Assembly: GCA_934645175.1 (NCBI GenBank) | Contig: CAKUDE010000008.1 | Location: 4,820-68,819, forward strand | Direction of reading: 5' to 3' | Length of the DNA: 64,000 nucleotides | DNA from: an uncultured Oscillospiraceae bacterium | GTDB taxonomy: Bacteria > Bacillota > Clostridia > Oscillospirales > Oscillospiraceae | Part shown: positions 17,822 to 27,109 of the stretch, in pieces | How the letters are laid out: each line of letters starts with the position of its first letter | Position numbering within the stretch: the stretch's first letter is position 1 | Program-made: the position numbers and the translations under genes | The notes under the pieces: generated by a model | What the model was told of the DNA's origin: nothing | Databases searched by the model: none | The model's input: the letters and a program-made list of their open reading frames with translations, nothing else

Positions 17822-19228
17822 TCAGACGCGCTTCCATTTTGCACCCTGCGGAGTGTCGATGATCTCAATGCCGCGCTGCCTGAGTCGGTCGCGGATCTCG
17901 TCGGCACGCGCCCAGTTTTTCTCTTTTTTCGCCTGTGCGCGTTCCGCAACGAGCGCATCGATCTCCGGGTCGTGCTCCTCGGCAGGTGCAGCCGCCTTCA
18001 GCTTCTCCGCCGCCTTCAGAAGGTCCAGTCCCAGCACGCGGTCAAAATCCGCCAGTGCGGCACGCTTCGTCGCATCGTTCGTATCGGCCTTGAGCACATC
18101 ATACACGGCCGTCACCGCCAGAGAGGTGCTCAGATCGGCATTGAGCGCATTGCGGAACTTTTCGCGCAGAGTCTCCAGCGCGGCCTCGTCTACCGTTCCG
18201 TCCGTCCCGAGCGCCGCGACACGCATAGCAAGCTTCTGATAGGTTACGGCAGCATTGTCAAGATTCTCCCACGAGAACACAAGGTTCCGGCGGTAGTGAC
18301 TCTGCAGGCAGAACAGGCGGTAAACCAGCGGATCGTAGCCCTTTTGTTCGAGCAGGGAAACCGTCAGAAATTCGCCCTTGGATTTGGACATCTTGCCGTT
18401 TTCGGTATTCAGATGATGCACATGGAACCAGTAATTGCACCATTTATGACCGAGATACGCCTCGGATTGTGCGATTTCATTCGTATGATGCGGGAAGGCG
18501 TTGTCGATACCGCCGCAGTGCAGGTCAAGCCGTTCGCCGAGATGCTTGACGGCAATGGCGGAGCACTCAATATGCCAGCCCGGATAACCGACGCCCCACG
18601 GAGAATCCCACTTCAGTGCCTGATCCTCAAACTTGGATTTCGTAAACCACAGCACAAAGTCGTTCTTATTGCGCTTATTGGTATCCTCTTCGACACCCTC
18701 ACGCACACCGACGGCGAGATCCTCCTCATCGTGGTCGTTAAACACATAATACTGCTCCAGTCTGGAGGTGTCGAAATAGATGTTGCCTCCGGCCGGATAG
18801 GCAAAGCCCTTGTCCAGAAGCGTCTGAACCATGTGGATAAACTCCGGGATGCAGTGCGTCGCCGGCTCGACCACCTCGGGCCGCTTGATATTAAGCTTTT
18901 CGCAGTCTGCAAAGAAAGCGTCCGTGTAGAATTTCGCGATCTCCATGACCGTCTTATGCTCGCGGCGCGCGCCCTTGAGCATCTTGTCCTCGCCGGTATC
19001 GGCGTCGGAAGCCAGATGGCCGACATCGGTAATGTTCATCACGCGCTTGACGGGATAGCCCAAATAGCGCAGGCTCTTCTCCAGCACATCCTCCATGATG
19101 TAGCTGCGCAGATTGCCGATATGAGCATAGTGATAAACCGTCGGGCCGCAGGTATACATTTTGACCAGACTCGGATCGTTCGGAACGAACAGTTCTTTCT
19201 TATGGCTCAGTGAATTGTAAAGATACAT
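17822..19228 (-). CDS. cysS: Cysteinyl-tRNA synthetase
   Basis: Charges tRNA-Cys; 468 residues, normal length. Class I signatures: HIGN (in YHYAHIGNLRSY) and KMSKS (in GKMSKSKGEF). Zinc ligands are Cys27 in MYTCGPTVY, the Cys and His of HIECSAIA and HCGGIDNAFPHH. A charged C-terminal tail (AQAKKEKNWARADEIRDRL) is typical. Preceded by a Cys T-box leader; polA follows 10 bases downstream. Confidence 0.98.
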   Translation of the reverse strand: MYLYNSLSHKKELFVPNDPSLVKMYTCGPTVYHYAHIGNLRSYIMEDVLEKSLRYLGYPVKRVMNITDVGHLASDADTGEDKMLKGARREHKTVMEIAKFYTDAFFADCEKLNIKRPEVVEPATHCIPEFIHMVQTLLDKGFAYPAGGNIYFDTSRLEQYYVFNDHDEEDLAVGVREGVEEDTNKRNKNDFVLWFTKSKFEDQALKWDSPWGVGYPGWHIECSAIAVKHLGERLDLHCGGIDNAFPHHTNEIAQSEAYLGHKWCNYWFHVHHLNTENGKMSKSKGEFLTVSLLEQKGYDPLVYRLFCLQSHYRRNLVFSWENLDNAAVTYQKLAMRVAALGTDGTVDEAALETLREKFRNALNADLSTSLAVTAVYDVLKADTNDATKRAALADFDRVLGLDLLKAAEKLKAAAPAEEHDPEIDALVAERAQAKKEKNWARADEIRDRLRQRGIEIIDTPQGAKWKRV

Positions 19229-19239
19229 AAAAACTCCTC

Positions 19240-19477
19240 CGTTTTCTCTACGCGAAAAGCCGCCTCCGGGTACAATCCAGAGGCGGCATCACCGCGGTTC
19301 CACTCTGATTTCTCGCTTCTGCCTTAACGCGGCAAACGGGGGGACACTCCCCTACGCTCGCGGGCGCACTTCCCGCTCCTGCCCGCCGCATCTGCTTTCA
19401 GCCTGGGCAGACGCTCTCTGCTGCGGGACGCCGGGAGCGGTACTCTTCCCGGTCAACGCGCGAAAAATACCTGAATA
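19240..19477 (-). promoter_or_regulatory. T-box riboswitch, Cys-specific
   Basis: Leader RNA on the minus strand that senses uncharged tRNA-Cys. The T-box AGAGTGGAACCGCGG is the complement of 19292-19306. The terminator stem GCCGCCTC/GAGGCGGC lies at 19259-19287, followed by TTTT on the minus strand. Stem I contains the AGAGAG and GCTGAAAGC elements. The specifier is read as TGC (complement of 19366-19368), followed by GCCCGCGAGC as expected for the specifier loop. Confidence 0.93.
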
Positions 19478-19506
19478 AGTGTATCATTCCGGCTTCTGTC
19501 TGTCAA
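19478..19506 (-). promoter_or_regulatory. Promoter of the cysS T-box transcript
   Basis: Minus-strand TTGACA (19501-19506), 17 bases, TACACT (19478-19483). The -35 and spacer lie inside the 3' end of pgsA. Confidence 0.85.
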
Positions 19507-20038
19507 GCAGGCAACGCCAGTTTTTTACGAAGTACTCCACGCCGGAATAGAGCGTGGTCAGGGTGATGACCCATACAACGAGTGTGTTCAGGATCGGGCT
19601 GAAGGAATAGCCGCGCCAGAACACAAGCATAAAGCACAGGCCGATCATGGTCGCAGCAGTCTTGATCTTTCCCGACCAGCCCGCCGCAATAACGACACCG
19701 TTGCCCACGGCAATCAGCCGCAGGCCGGTCACGGCGAATTCCCGCGCGAGAACAAGCATCAGCGCCCATGCCGGAAAGACCTCCCACTGGCAGAACATGA
19801 CCATTGCGGAAATGACCAGCAGTTTATCCGCCAGCGGATCAAGGAATTTTCCCATAACCGTGACCTGATGACAACGACGAGCGATCTGTCCATCCGCGAA
19901 ATCCGACAGACTGGCGATCAGAAACACCGCAAAGGCAACATACTGCGCCCAGTGTGCAGACTGGCTGGCATACATCATTACCATAAACACGGGGATCAGC
20001 GCCAGACGAACCAGCGTGATCTTCGTCGCAGTCGTCAT
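19484..20038 (-). CDS. pgsA: Phosphatidylglycerophosphate synthase
   Basis: Integral membrane enzyme that makes phosphatidylglycerol phosphate from CDP-diacylglycerol and glycerol-3-phosphate. 184 residues, with about five hydrophobic segments. The CDP-alcohol phosphotransferase motif DG-x2-AR-x8-G-x3-D-x3-D is intact in FADGQIARR...GKFLDPLADK. The start overlaps the rimO stop by four bases, so translation is coupled. Its 3' end carries the cysS promoter. Confidence 0.96.
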   Translation of the reverse strand: MTTATKITLVRLALIPVFMVMMYASQSAHWAQYVAFAVFLIASLSDFADGQIARRCHQVTVMGKFLDPLADKLLVISAMVMFCQWEVFPAWALMLVLAREFAVTGLRLIAVGNGVVIAAGWSGKIKTAATMIGLCFMLVFWRGYSFSPILNTLVVWVITLTTLYSGVEYFVKNWRCLLDRQKPE

Positions 20039-21363
20039 GACTCCACCTCCGTACCGATCAGATCGCCGTCCTGCGCACCGTCAATGTGTACGGTAACAAA
20101 GCTGCCTATCGGGACATTCCGACTGCTCGCGAACAGCACCCGGCCGTCAATATCCGGCGAATCGGCGTAGGTTCGGCCGAAGAACCGTTCCGACTCCTCG
20201 TCGTAGCCCTCGCAGAGCACCTCCATATCCTGCCCGAACCGCGAAGCGTTATACTCGTCCATTACATCGGATTGCAGCTCTCCGAGTACCTCGGCGCGGC
20301 GCTGCGCCGTCTGCTCGTCCGGATGCTCCATAGCCGCCGCGGGAGTTCCTTCCTCCGGAGAGAAAGCAAACGCGCCGGCGCGTTCGAGCTTTTGCTCGCG
20401 CAGCCATTGGCAAAGCTCGTCAAATTCCGCCTCCCCCTCTCCCGGCAGACCGGCAATCAGGCTCGTGCGCAGCACCAGTCCGGGAATCTCACGGCGGAGC
20501 TTGGCAAAGAGTGCGTCGAGCTCCTGCCGCGTGCCGCGGCGATTCATCCGCTTGAGAATGGCTTCGTTGACGTGCTGGATGGGGATATCCAGATATTTGA
20601 CGATCTTCGGCTCGGAGGCAATCGTGTCGATCAGCTCCTGTGTGATTTCGTCGGGATACAGGTAATGCACGCGAATCCAGTGCAGCTTTTCGATCTTGCA
20701 AAGCTCGCGCAGCAGCTCCGCCAGACGACGTTTATGGTACAGATCCGTCCCGTAGCGGCTGGTATCCTGCGCAACGACGATCAGCTCCTTCACCCCGTTA
20801 TCGGCAAGACGGCGGGCCTCATAAAGGCATTCCTCCATCGTCCGACTACGGTAGCGGCCACGCAGAGAGGGAATGACGCAATAGGCGCAGCGATTGTCGC
20901 AGCCTTCGGCGATCTTCAGATAGGCGTAGTGCTCCGGTGTGGTCAGCACACGGTCGACCTCATCGATAGGCGCATTGATGTCGCCAAACTCGGAAACGGC
21001 CTCGCCGTCAAGCAGGCGGCCGACCGCCTCTACGATAGAGCCGTAGCTGCCCGTGCCAAGCACGCCGTCCACCTCCGGCAGCTCCTGCCGGATCTCGTCC
21101 TGATAACGCTGCGACAGGCATCCGGTGACCAGAATCTTTCCGATGATTCCCTCACTTTTCAGTGCCGCCATTGCCAAAATATTGTCAATGGCCTCGCTCT
21201 TGGCCGAATCAATAAAGCCGCAGGTATTGATAATCACAACATCCGCATTTTCTACGGACGGGAGAATCTCATAGCCCGCTTCCCGCAGCAGATAAAGCAT
21301 CTGCTCCGCATTCACCTGATTTTTTGCACAGCCCAGCGAGATCATACCTACACGCTTTCCCAT
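20035..21363 (-). CDS. rimO: Ribosomal protein S12 methylthiotransferase RimO
   Basis: Radical SAM enzyme that adds a methylthio group to an Asp of ribosomal protein S12. 442 residues. N-terminal UPF0004 domain with cluster cysteines C12, C48 and C82; radical SAM cluster C155/C159/C162 in CDNRCAYC; C-terminal TRAM domain from about residue 370. Start ATG 21363 fits the family start MGKRVGMISLGCAKN. Downstream of recX with a 19-base gap, upstream of pgsA with a 4-base overlap. Confidence 0.96.
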   Translation of the reverse strand: MGKRVGMISLGCAKNQVNAEQMLYLLREAGYEILPSVENADVVIINTCGFIDSAKSEAIDNILAMAALKSEGIIGKILVTGCLSQRYQDEIRQELPEVDGVLGTGSYGSIVEAVGRLLDGEAVSEFGDINAPIDEVDRVLTTPEHYAYLKIAEGCDNRCAYCVIPSLRGRYRSRTMEECLYEARRLADNGVKELIVVAQDTSRYGTDLYHKRRLAELLRELCKIEKLHWIRVHYLYPDEITQELIDTIASEPKIVKYLDIPIQHVNEAILKRMNRRGTRQELDALFAKLRREIPGLVLRTSLIAGLPGEGEAEFDELCQWLREQKLERAGAFAFSPEEGTPAAAMEHPDEQTAQRRAEVLGELQSDVMDEYNASRFGQDMEVLCEGYDEESERFFGRTYADSPDIDGRVLFASSRNVPIGSFVTVHIDGAQDGDLIGTEVES

Positions 21364-21382
21364 GCACAGCACCTTCTTTCGT

Positions 21383-22000
21383 TTATTCCTCCGGCATAAC
21401 TCCGTAGCGCTCCAACGCACTTTTGATGTCCTGCCAGCGATGGCCGCGGCGCAGCAGCGCGTCCGTCGCGCGTCTGCACTCGGCCCGATCGGGGGCCTTG
21501 CCCCGAAACCGTTTGTTTAAAAATTCATCGATCGCGCCAGACTGCTCCGGCATCTGTGCAAGTGCTTCCTCCCAAAACTCGCGCGGAATCCGCTTGGCAT
21601 AGAGAAGCTGCCGCACGCGTGCCTCGCCATAGCCCTTGGCGGCGGCGCTGCGCACAAGCTGCGCAGCAAGTGCCCGGTCGTCGAGCAGGCGCATGGAATC
21701 CAGCCATTCGGCCGCCTGCGCCGCGTGCTCGGGCGACTCGCCCTTCTGCACCAGCCGGTGCTCCAGCTCATTCTTCGACACCGCGGCGGCGGAAAGAATC
21801 CGCACGGCACGGTTTTTCGCGGAGGCGGCGGCGTTCTGCTCGCGCAGACTGTCCATCCCGGCCTCCGGCACGTCCAATCCGGCGTAAAGCCCCAACTCTG
21901 CGATTACAGCAGGCAGCACGAGCATCGTCTCGCCGTCCTCAAAGCGCAGGCGGAGCTTACCCTGCGGGGAGCGCGTCTGCTCGATGGATTCAATCCGCAT
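21383..22000 (-). CDS. recX: RecX family regulator of RecA
   Basis: A 205-residue protein of three-helix repeats that binds RecA filaments and limits recombination. Recognisable repeats include [52 protein letters not shown] and the final [15 protein letters not shown]-terminal ~60 residues form the extra beta-rich part seen in Firmicutes RecX. ATG 22000 overlaps the recA 3' end by 11 bases, the classic recA-recX coupling. Confidence 0.93.
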   Translation of the reverse strand: MRIESIEQTRSPQGKLRLRFEDGETMLVLPAVIAELGLYAGLDVPEAGMDSLREQNAAASAKNRAVRILSAAAVSKNELEHRLVQKGESPEHAAQAAEWLDSMRLLDDRALAAQLVRSAAAKGYGEARVRQLLYAKRIPREFWEEALAQMPEQSGAIDEFLNKRFRGKAPDRAECRRATDALLRRGHRWQDIKSALERYGVMPEE

Positions 22001-23096
22001 CGAAATCGTCCGCCGAAACATCGACGGCCTTTGCGGCAGGCTTTGCGGCGGGCTTGCCCGCGCGGGCATTGGCCAGCTCGCTCAGATGGGCGCGTACCTT
22101 GGTCTCCAGCTCATCGGAAATCTCCGGGTGGTCGATCAGATACTGCTTGGCGTTATCGCGGCCCTGACCGATACGCTCCTCTCCGATGGAGAACCAGCTT
22201 CCGCTCTTATTGACCAGCTCCATGTCCACGGCAATATCCAGCAGCTCGCCGTATTTCGAGATACCCTCGCCGTACATGATATCAAAGACCGCCTCACGGA
22301 ACGGAGGCGCAACCTTATTCTTGATGACCTTTACGCGGGTGCGGTTACCTACGACGGTACTGCCGTCCTTGATGGCCTCGATCTTTCGGACATCCAAACG
22401 AACGGAGGAATAGAATTTCAGCGCATTGCCGCCGGTGGTCGTCTCAGGGTTGCCGTACATTACGCCGATCTTCATACGAAGCTGGTTGATAAAGATGGCA
22501 ATGCAGTTCGTTTTGGCGACGGTGCCCGCAAGCTTACGCAGTGCCTGACTCATCAGGCGGGCCTGAAGGCCGACAAAGGCGTCGCCCATCTCGCCCTCAA
22601 TCTCGGCGCGGGGCGTCAGTGCGGCCACGGAGTCAACGACCACAACGTCGATGGCGCCGGAACGTACGAGCGCTTCGGTAATATCCAGCGCCTGCTCTCC
22701 GGTATCCGGCTGGGACACAAGCATGGAGTCGATATCCACGCCGATCGCAGCGGCATAGGTGGGGTCAAGCGCGTGTTCGGCGTCCACAAAAGCGACCTCG
22801 CCGCCGCGCTTCTGCGCCTCAGCCAGAACGTGCAGCGCAAGGGTCGTTTTGCCGGAGGATTCCGGCCCGTAGATTTCAATGATTCTGCCACGCGGCAGAC
22901 CGCCGATGCCAAGCGCGGAGTCCAGCGCCAGAGAACCGGTGGGAATGGCGTCGATGTTCATTTCCGGATGGTCGCCCAGACGCATCACGGCGCCCTTGCC
23001 ATAGCTCTTTTCGATTTGCTGCAATGCGGTCGCAAGCGCCTTTTTCTTATCCTCGGCAGGCGTCGGCGCTTCATAAGCCGTTTTCTTCTGTGCCAT
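21990..23096 (-). CDS. recA: Recombinase RecA
   Basis: ATP-dependent strand-exchange protein and co-protease for LexA, 368 residues. Walker [10 protein letters not shown] at 77-85; Walker B region [10 protein letters not shown]; loop L2 around [21 protein letters not shown]. The C-terminal tail is Ala/Lys/Pro-rich and ends acidic ([10 protein letters not shown]). Start ATG 23096: GAGGAG is 8 bases upstream; a TTG six bases earlier is too close to the ribosome site. It follows prmC by two bases. Confidence 0.98.
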   Translation of the reverse strand: MAQKKTAYEAPTPAEDKKKALATALQQIEKSYGKGAVMRLGDHPEMNIDAIPTGSLALDSALGIGGLPRGRIIEIYGPESSGKTTLALHVLAEAQKRGGEVAFVDAEHALDPTYAAAIGVDIDSMLVSQPDTGEQALDITEALVRSGAIDVVVVDSVAALTPRAEIEGEMGDAFVGLQARLMSQALRKLAGTVAKTNCIAIFINQLRMKIGVMYGNPETTTGGNALKFYSSVRLDVRKIEAIKDGSTVVGNRTRVKVIKNKVAPPFREAVFDIMYGEGISKYGELLDIAVDMELVNKSGSWFSIGEERIGQGRDNAKQYLIDHPEISDELETKVRAHLSELANARAGKPAAKPAAKAVDVSADDFDAD

Positions 23097-23098
23097 AC

Positions 23099-23968
23099 TC
23101 AATTCTCCTCTCTTTTCTGTGCAAGGACAGCACGAATGATCTCTGCCGAATCCCTGCGAAGCTCAACGATCTCGTAACCGCCGTCGCGCAGAATCGCACA
23201 GGCGGCATTCTCCTGCCCCATTCCAAACTCCAAACACAGCCAGCCGCCGGGGTGGAGAGCAGCGGTAAAGTTGCGCACAATGGCGCGGTAAAAATCCAGT
23301 CCGTCGGCGCCGCCGTCGAGCGCCATGCGCGGTTCAAAATCGCGCACGGACGGGTCAAGCGTTGCCAGTTCGGCCGTGGGAATATAAGGGGGGTTGGAAA
23401 CGATCAGATCGAATTTCCCCAAGAACTCCTGCGCAGGCTGCATTGCGTCCGCCTGAAGGCACATAACGCGCGCCGAAAGCTTCTGAAGCTGGACGTTACG
23501 TTTTGCCACGCGCAGCGCCTCCGGAGAAAGATCCGCCAGGGTCACACGCGCATCCTTAACGCGGCGGGCAATGGCCAGACCGATACAGCCGGAGCCGGTA
23601 CAAAGATCCAATATTCTCGGATTCTGCTCCAGGAACAGCGCCTTTTTCACGGCCAGCTCCGTCACAACATTCGTATCGTCACGCGGAATCAGTACGTCCG
23701 GCGTAACACAAAGCGTCATATCGTAAAAATCCCACTGCCCCAGAATGTAAGGCATCGGCTCGCCGCTCAGATAGCGGCGGACATATGCCTCGGCACGTTC
23801 GCAGACCTCCTCGGAAGCATAGAGCTCGCGATCGGAGATCAACTGCTCGGCGGACTTTCCGGAAGCGGCGCATACCAGCTCGCGGGCAATATTTGCCGCA
23901 AACTGTCCCTTCTTTGTCAAAAGGGCACGGCGGGCATCAAGATACAGCTCGGAATACTTCTTTACCAT
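23099..23968 (-). CDS. prmC: Release factor glutamine methyltransferase PrmC
   Basis: Methylates the Gln of the GGQ motif in release factors RF1/RF2. 289 residues: N-terminal helical domain (1-80, ending [13 protein letters not shown]), then a SAM-binding Rossmann domain with [15 protein letters not shown] and the catalytic NPPYIP. Start ATG 23968 agrees with the family; it overlaps the DUF1385 gene by 7 bases. This DUF1385-prmC order is common in Firmicutes, although prfA is absent here. Confidence 0.96.
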   Translation of the reverse strand: MVKKYSELYLDARRALLTKKGQFAANIARELVCAASGKSAEQLISDRELYASEEVCERAEAYVRRYLSGEPMPYILGQWDFYDMTLCVTPDVLIPRDDTNVVTELAVKKALFLEQNPRILDLCTGSGCIGLAIARRVKDARVTLADLSPEALRVAKRNVQLQKLSARVMCLQADAMQPAQEFLGKFDLIVSNPPYIPTAELATLDPSVRDFEPRMALDGGADGLDFYRAIVRNFTAALHPGGWLCLEFGMGQENAACAILRDGGYEIVELRRDSAEIIRAVLAQKREEN

Positions 23969-24960
23969 CGGTCGCTGCCCTCCTGCTCCGGCAGCACCTC
24001 GGTCAGAGCGGCGATGCCGACCTCCATCATGCCCTCGTCCGGCTCGCGTGTGGTCAGGTATTGCAGCCACATACCGGGTCTGGACAATGCGCGGGTCAGC
24101 CAGTTATCGTAACGGCCGACAAGGCGGTTGAATTCATAGCTGATGCCAACGACCAGCGGCAGAAGCAGCAGCTTCATCGCCACACGGATCAGCGCGTTCA
24201 GAAAGCCGTTTGACACATCCGGAAAAATCGGCCGCAGGATGGGGTTCGCCAGGGAAAAGACCAGAATCGACACGATCATAACGACAAACAGGAAGCTCGT
24301 GCCGCAGCGCGGGTGCAGTCGCGTCTGCTTTCTGACGTTCTCTACGGTCAGGGGTAGCCCGGCCTCATAGCAGCGGATGGTCTTATGCTCCGCGCCGTGG
24401 TAGGAAAATACGCGCTTCATGTCGTTCATACGCGAAACAAGGAAAAGGTACGCAAGGAAAATGAGGATACGCACCACGCCCTCGATAAGCGTTACGGCAA
24501 ACTCGTTCTGTGTGAGCCACGCGCGCACCGCCGAGCCGAGCAGCGACGGCAGCACGAAAAACAGCGCCACGGAGAACAGCAGTCCCAGGCAGACCGAAAA
24601 GGTCACAAGCGCGCCCTTCGCCTTTTCCGAGGAGAGCTTCTTTTCCAGCCACGCATCCAGGCGCGACTGCTTGACCGGCTCGGCATCATCCTCCTCGTCC
24701 GAAAACAGGTCGGCGGAGTACATCAACGCCTCCACACCCGTTTTCATGGAACGGAAAAAATTCACCACACCGCGGATCAGGGGCCAACGGGTTACGGAGT
24801 GCTTCTTCGGCAGTCTGCGCGGCTCGGTACGAATCTTCAGCTCGCCGCCGCTGCGCACAACGACGCTGGACTTGTCCGGTCCGAGCATCAGGATCCCTTC
24901 AATCAGCGCCTGACCGCCGATCATTGTTTTAAATTTCTCGCTTGTCTCTTTTTTTGCCAT
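23962..24960 (-). CDS. DUF1385 membrane protein
   Basis: A 332-residue integral membrane protein of the DUF1385 family, whose signature IGGQALIEGILM is at the N-terminus, followed by PLIRGVVNFF. About four membrane helices are seen: a pair in residues ~130-190, and one each near 235 and 275. A conserved YHGAEHKTI stretch lies between them. The molecular role is unknown; the gene is almost always next to prmC. The upstream two-component kinase gene ends 12 bases before it begins. Confidence 0.93.
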   Translation of the reverse strand: MAKKETSEKFKTMIGGQALIEGILMLGPDKSSVVVRSGGELKIRTEPRRLPKKHSVTRWPLIRGVVNFFRSMKTGVEALMYSADLFSDEEDDAEPVKQSRLDAWLEKKLSSEKAKGALVTFSVCLGLLFSVALFFVLPSLLGSAVRAWLTQNEFAVTLIEGVVRILIFLAYLFLVSRMNDMKRVFSYHGAEHKTIRCYEAGLPLTVENVRKQTRLHPRCGTSFLFVVMIVSILVFSLANPILRPIFPDVSNGFLNALIRVAMKLLLLPLVVGISYEFNRLVGRYDNWLTRALSRPGMWLQYLTTREPDEGMMEVGIAALTEVLPEQEGSDRW

Positions 24961-24972
24961 CGGAATTCCTTT

Positions 24973-26391
24973 CTATTGCTGCGCGGCGGGCAAGCGGACG
25001 GTCACAAGCGTGCCGCCGCCCTCGGCGTTTTCCAGTGTAAGCGTACCGCCGTGCATCTCCACGATCTCCTCGCACACAGCCAAACCGATGCCGCTGCCGC
25101 GCGCCTTGGAGCTTCCCTTATAGAATTTCTTCTTGACCAGCGGAAGCTCCTCCGGCGGGATGCCGGGGCCGAAGTCACGAATGCAGAAGCAGACCCAGTC
25201 CCCCTCACGGCGGATCTGCGCGGTAATGCGTCCGCCCTCGCCGCCGTGCTTCGCGGCGTTATCGAGGATATTCAGAAACACCTGCTTCATCCGTGCGGCA
25301 TCGCACAGAAGCTCCGGGATCTCATCGTCGTTTTCCAGATAATCCAGCACGATGCCCTCCTGCTTCAGGCGGGAGCCATACATGAAAACGGTGTCCTCAA
25401 ATTCCGCGCGCAGATCGTTCTGCGAAACATTCAGGGTAAACCTGCCGTCCTGCAAACGTGTAAAATCCAGAAGCTCTTCAACCATCGACGTCAAGCGGCG
25501 CGATTCGCGCAGGATGATACCCAGTCCGCGCCGCGCCATATCGTTATCGACCGCACCGCCCGCGTCAAGCAGCGTCTCGCTCCAGCCGCTGATCGCGGTC
25601 AGAGGGGTGCGCAGCTCATGAGAGACGGAGGAAACAAACTCGGTCTGCATCTGCTCGGATCGGCCGATCTTGATGGACATATCATTGATGGTATCGGCAA
25701 GCTCGCCGATCTCATCATCAAACTTGCGCTGGATCTGCACGCCGTAGCCGCCGGCGGAAATGCGCTTGGCCACATCCGTAAGCTCCTGCACGGGCACAAG
25801 GATGGAGCGAAGGTAATACCGTCCGCTGATATAGACAATGAGCAGGACGAACAGTCCTACCGCCACCACGAGCAGGCTGAACAGAATCACCTGCCGGTCG
25901 ACAAGCCGGAGGCTGGTCACATACCGCAAAACGCCGATGACTTCGCCGTTGGAGTAGATCAGCGGGCTGGACACGGCCATAATACGCTCGCCGGTGCTGG
26001 GATTAATCCCCGTATAGGATTGGATGGTGCGGGTGGAAATGGCCGCATCGATGTCCGGCGTCTCAGCCGCACGGGTTGCCAGTTGAACGTAAGAAGAGGC
26101 AACAATACGCTTTCCCGTGTTGACAAACTGAAGCTCCATCATTTCCTTCGACTCGAAGCTCTGCGCAAATTTCACACAGGACTGATAGAATTCCAGGTAG
26201 CTCTGTCCGACATAGTTTTCAAAAAAGCTGGTACTCGCGCGTGCCTTGGACTCCATCCCCGCGCGCATATTGGAGTAGTAATAATCGGAAACGGTAATGG
26301 AAAGTGCCACAACGCACAGCAGCACGAGCGCCAGTACAATGCTCAGCGTATTGCGCAGCCAGCGCCACTGAAGGCCCTTTTTTCGCTTCAT
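24973..26391 (-). CDS. Sensor histidine kinase, HAMP-containing
   Basis: Membrane kinase of the OmpR/PhoR class, 472 residues. TM1 ~15-37; extracellular PAS/dCache-like sensor ~38-170; TM2 ~172-197; HAMP ~198-250; HisKA with phospho-accepting His ~257 in VSSVSHELRTPLTA; HATPase domain ~360-470 with N-box NILDNAAKHG, G1 RDFGPGIP and GSGIGLAVC. Pairs with the response regulator 18 bases upstream. The linked lipoprotein gene suggests envelope sensing; the signal is unknown. Confidence 0.95.
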   Translation of the reverse strand: MKRKKGLQWRWLRNTLSIVLALVLLCVVALSITVSDYYYSNMRAGMESKARASTSFFENYVGQSYLEFYQSCVKFAQSFESKEMMELQFVNTGKRIVASSYVQLATRAAETPDIDAAISTRTIQSYTGINPSTGERIMAVSSPLIYSNGEVIGVLRYVTSLRLVDRQVILFSLLVVAVGLFVLLIVYISGRYYLRSILVPVQELTDVAKRISAGGYGVQIQRKFDDEIGELADTINDMSIKIGRSEQMQTEFVSSVSHELRTPLTAISGWSETLLDAGGAVDNDMARRGLGIILRESRRLTSMVEELLDFTRLQDGRFTLNVSQNDLRAEFEDTVFMYGSRLKQEGIVLDYLENDDEIPELLCDAARMKQVFLNILDNAAKHGGEGGRITAQIRREGDWVCFCIRDFGPGIPPEELPLVKKKFYKGSSKARGSGIGLAVCEEIVEMHGGTLTLENAEGGGTLVTVRLPAAQQ

Positions 26392-26409
26392 GCACTTGCC
26401 TCCCGGCTC

Positions 26410-27096
26410 TTACAGCCCCCACTTATAGCCAAAGCCCCAAACCGTCGTGATGTAGGTCGGGTTGGCGGTATTGTCCTCAATCTTAATGCGCAGACGGCGA
26501 ATGTTGACATCCACTATCTTCAGTTCGCCATCGTAGTCCTTTCCCCAAACGGCGTTGAGAATGTCTTCCCGCGACAGAGCCCGCTCCGGATTCTGCATAA
26601 AAAGCTGTATAATCGCATACTCGACCTGCGTGAGTTTGATACGGCGGCCGTCTTTCTCCAGCGTACGGTTGCGAACGTTGAGCGTAAACGGCGGGCTGCT
26701 GATAATCCCCGGATCAATCTCCGCATTGTCCGCAACACGGCGGTACAGCGCATCAATACGCGCGGTCAGCTCCGCCGGTGAAAAGGGCTTGGTCACATAG
26801 TCGTCCGCACCGGTCATCAGACCTGTGATCTTGTCCATCTCCTGCGTGCGTGCGGTAAGCATAATGATCCCGATGGTCTTGTTGGTCGCGCGGATGGTGC
26901 GGCAGACCTCAAAGCCGTCGGTATCCGGCAGCATAATATCCAAAATGGCCACGCCGATGTCCGGATTGTCGTGCAAACGCTCCAACGCCTCGGCGCCGGT
27001 ACCGGCCTCAATCGCCTCATAGCCTGCACGCTTCAGGTTGATGACCACAAAGCTGCGGATGTTGACCTCGTCCTCCAGAATCAGAACCTTCTTCAT
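26410..27096 (-). CDS. OmpR/PhoB-type response regulator
   Basis: A 228-residue DNA-binding regulator. Receiver domain 1-120 with phospho-acceptor Asp53 (ILDIMLPDTDG), acidic pair E8/D9 and Lys in VTKPFSP; winged-helix domain ~130-228 with DVNIRRLRIKIE and TVWGFGYKW. Partner of the kinase immediately downstream; targets unknown. It starts 13 bases after the lipoprotein gene, so all three are one transcript. Confidence 0.96.
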   Translation of the reverse strand: MKKVLILEDEVNIRSFVVINLKRAGYEAIEAGTGAEALERLHDNPDIGVAILDIMLPDTDGFEVCRTIRATNKTIGIIMLTARTQEMDKITGLMTGADDYVTKPFSPAELTARIDALYRRVADNAEIDPGIISSPPFTLNVRNRTLEKDGRRIKLTQVEYAIIQLFMQNPERALSREDILNAVWGKDYDGELKIVDVNIRRLRIKIEDNTANPTYITTVWGFGYKWGL

Positions 27097-27109
27097 GCAA
27101 ATTCCTCCC

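Noticed and set aside
24385-26781. 798-codon plus-strand open frame
   Set aside because: It is antisense to DUF1385 and the histidine kinase, both of which show clear family motifs; GC-rich codon bias opens the opposite frame.
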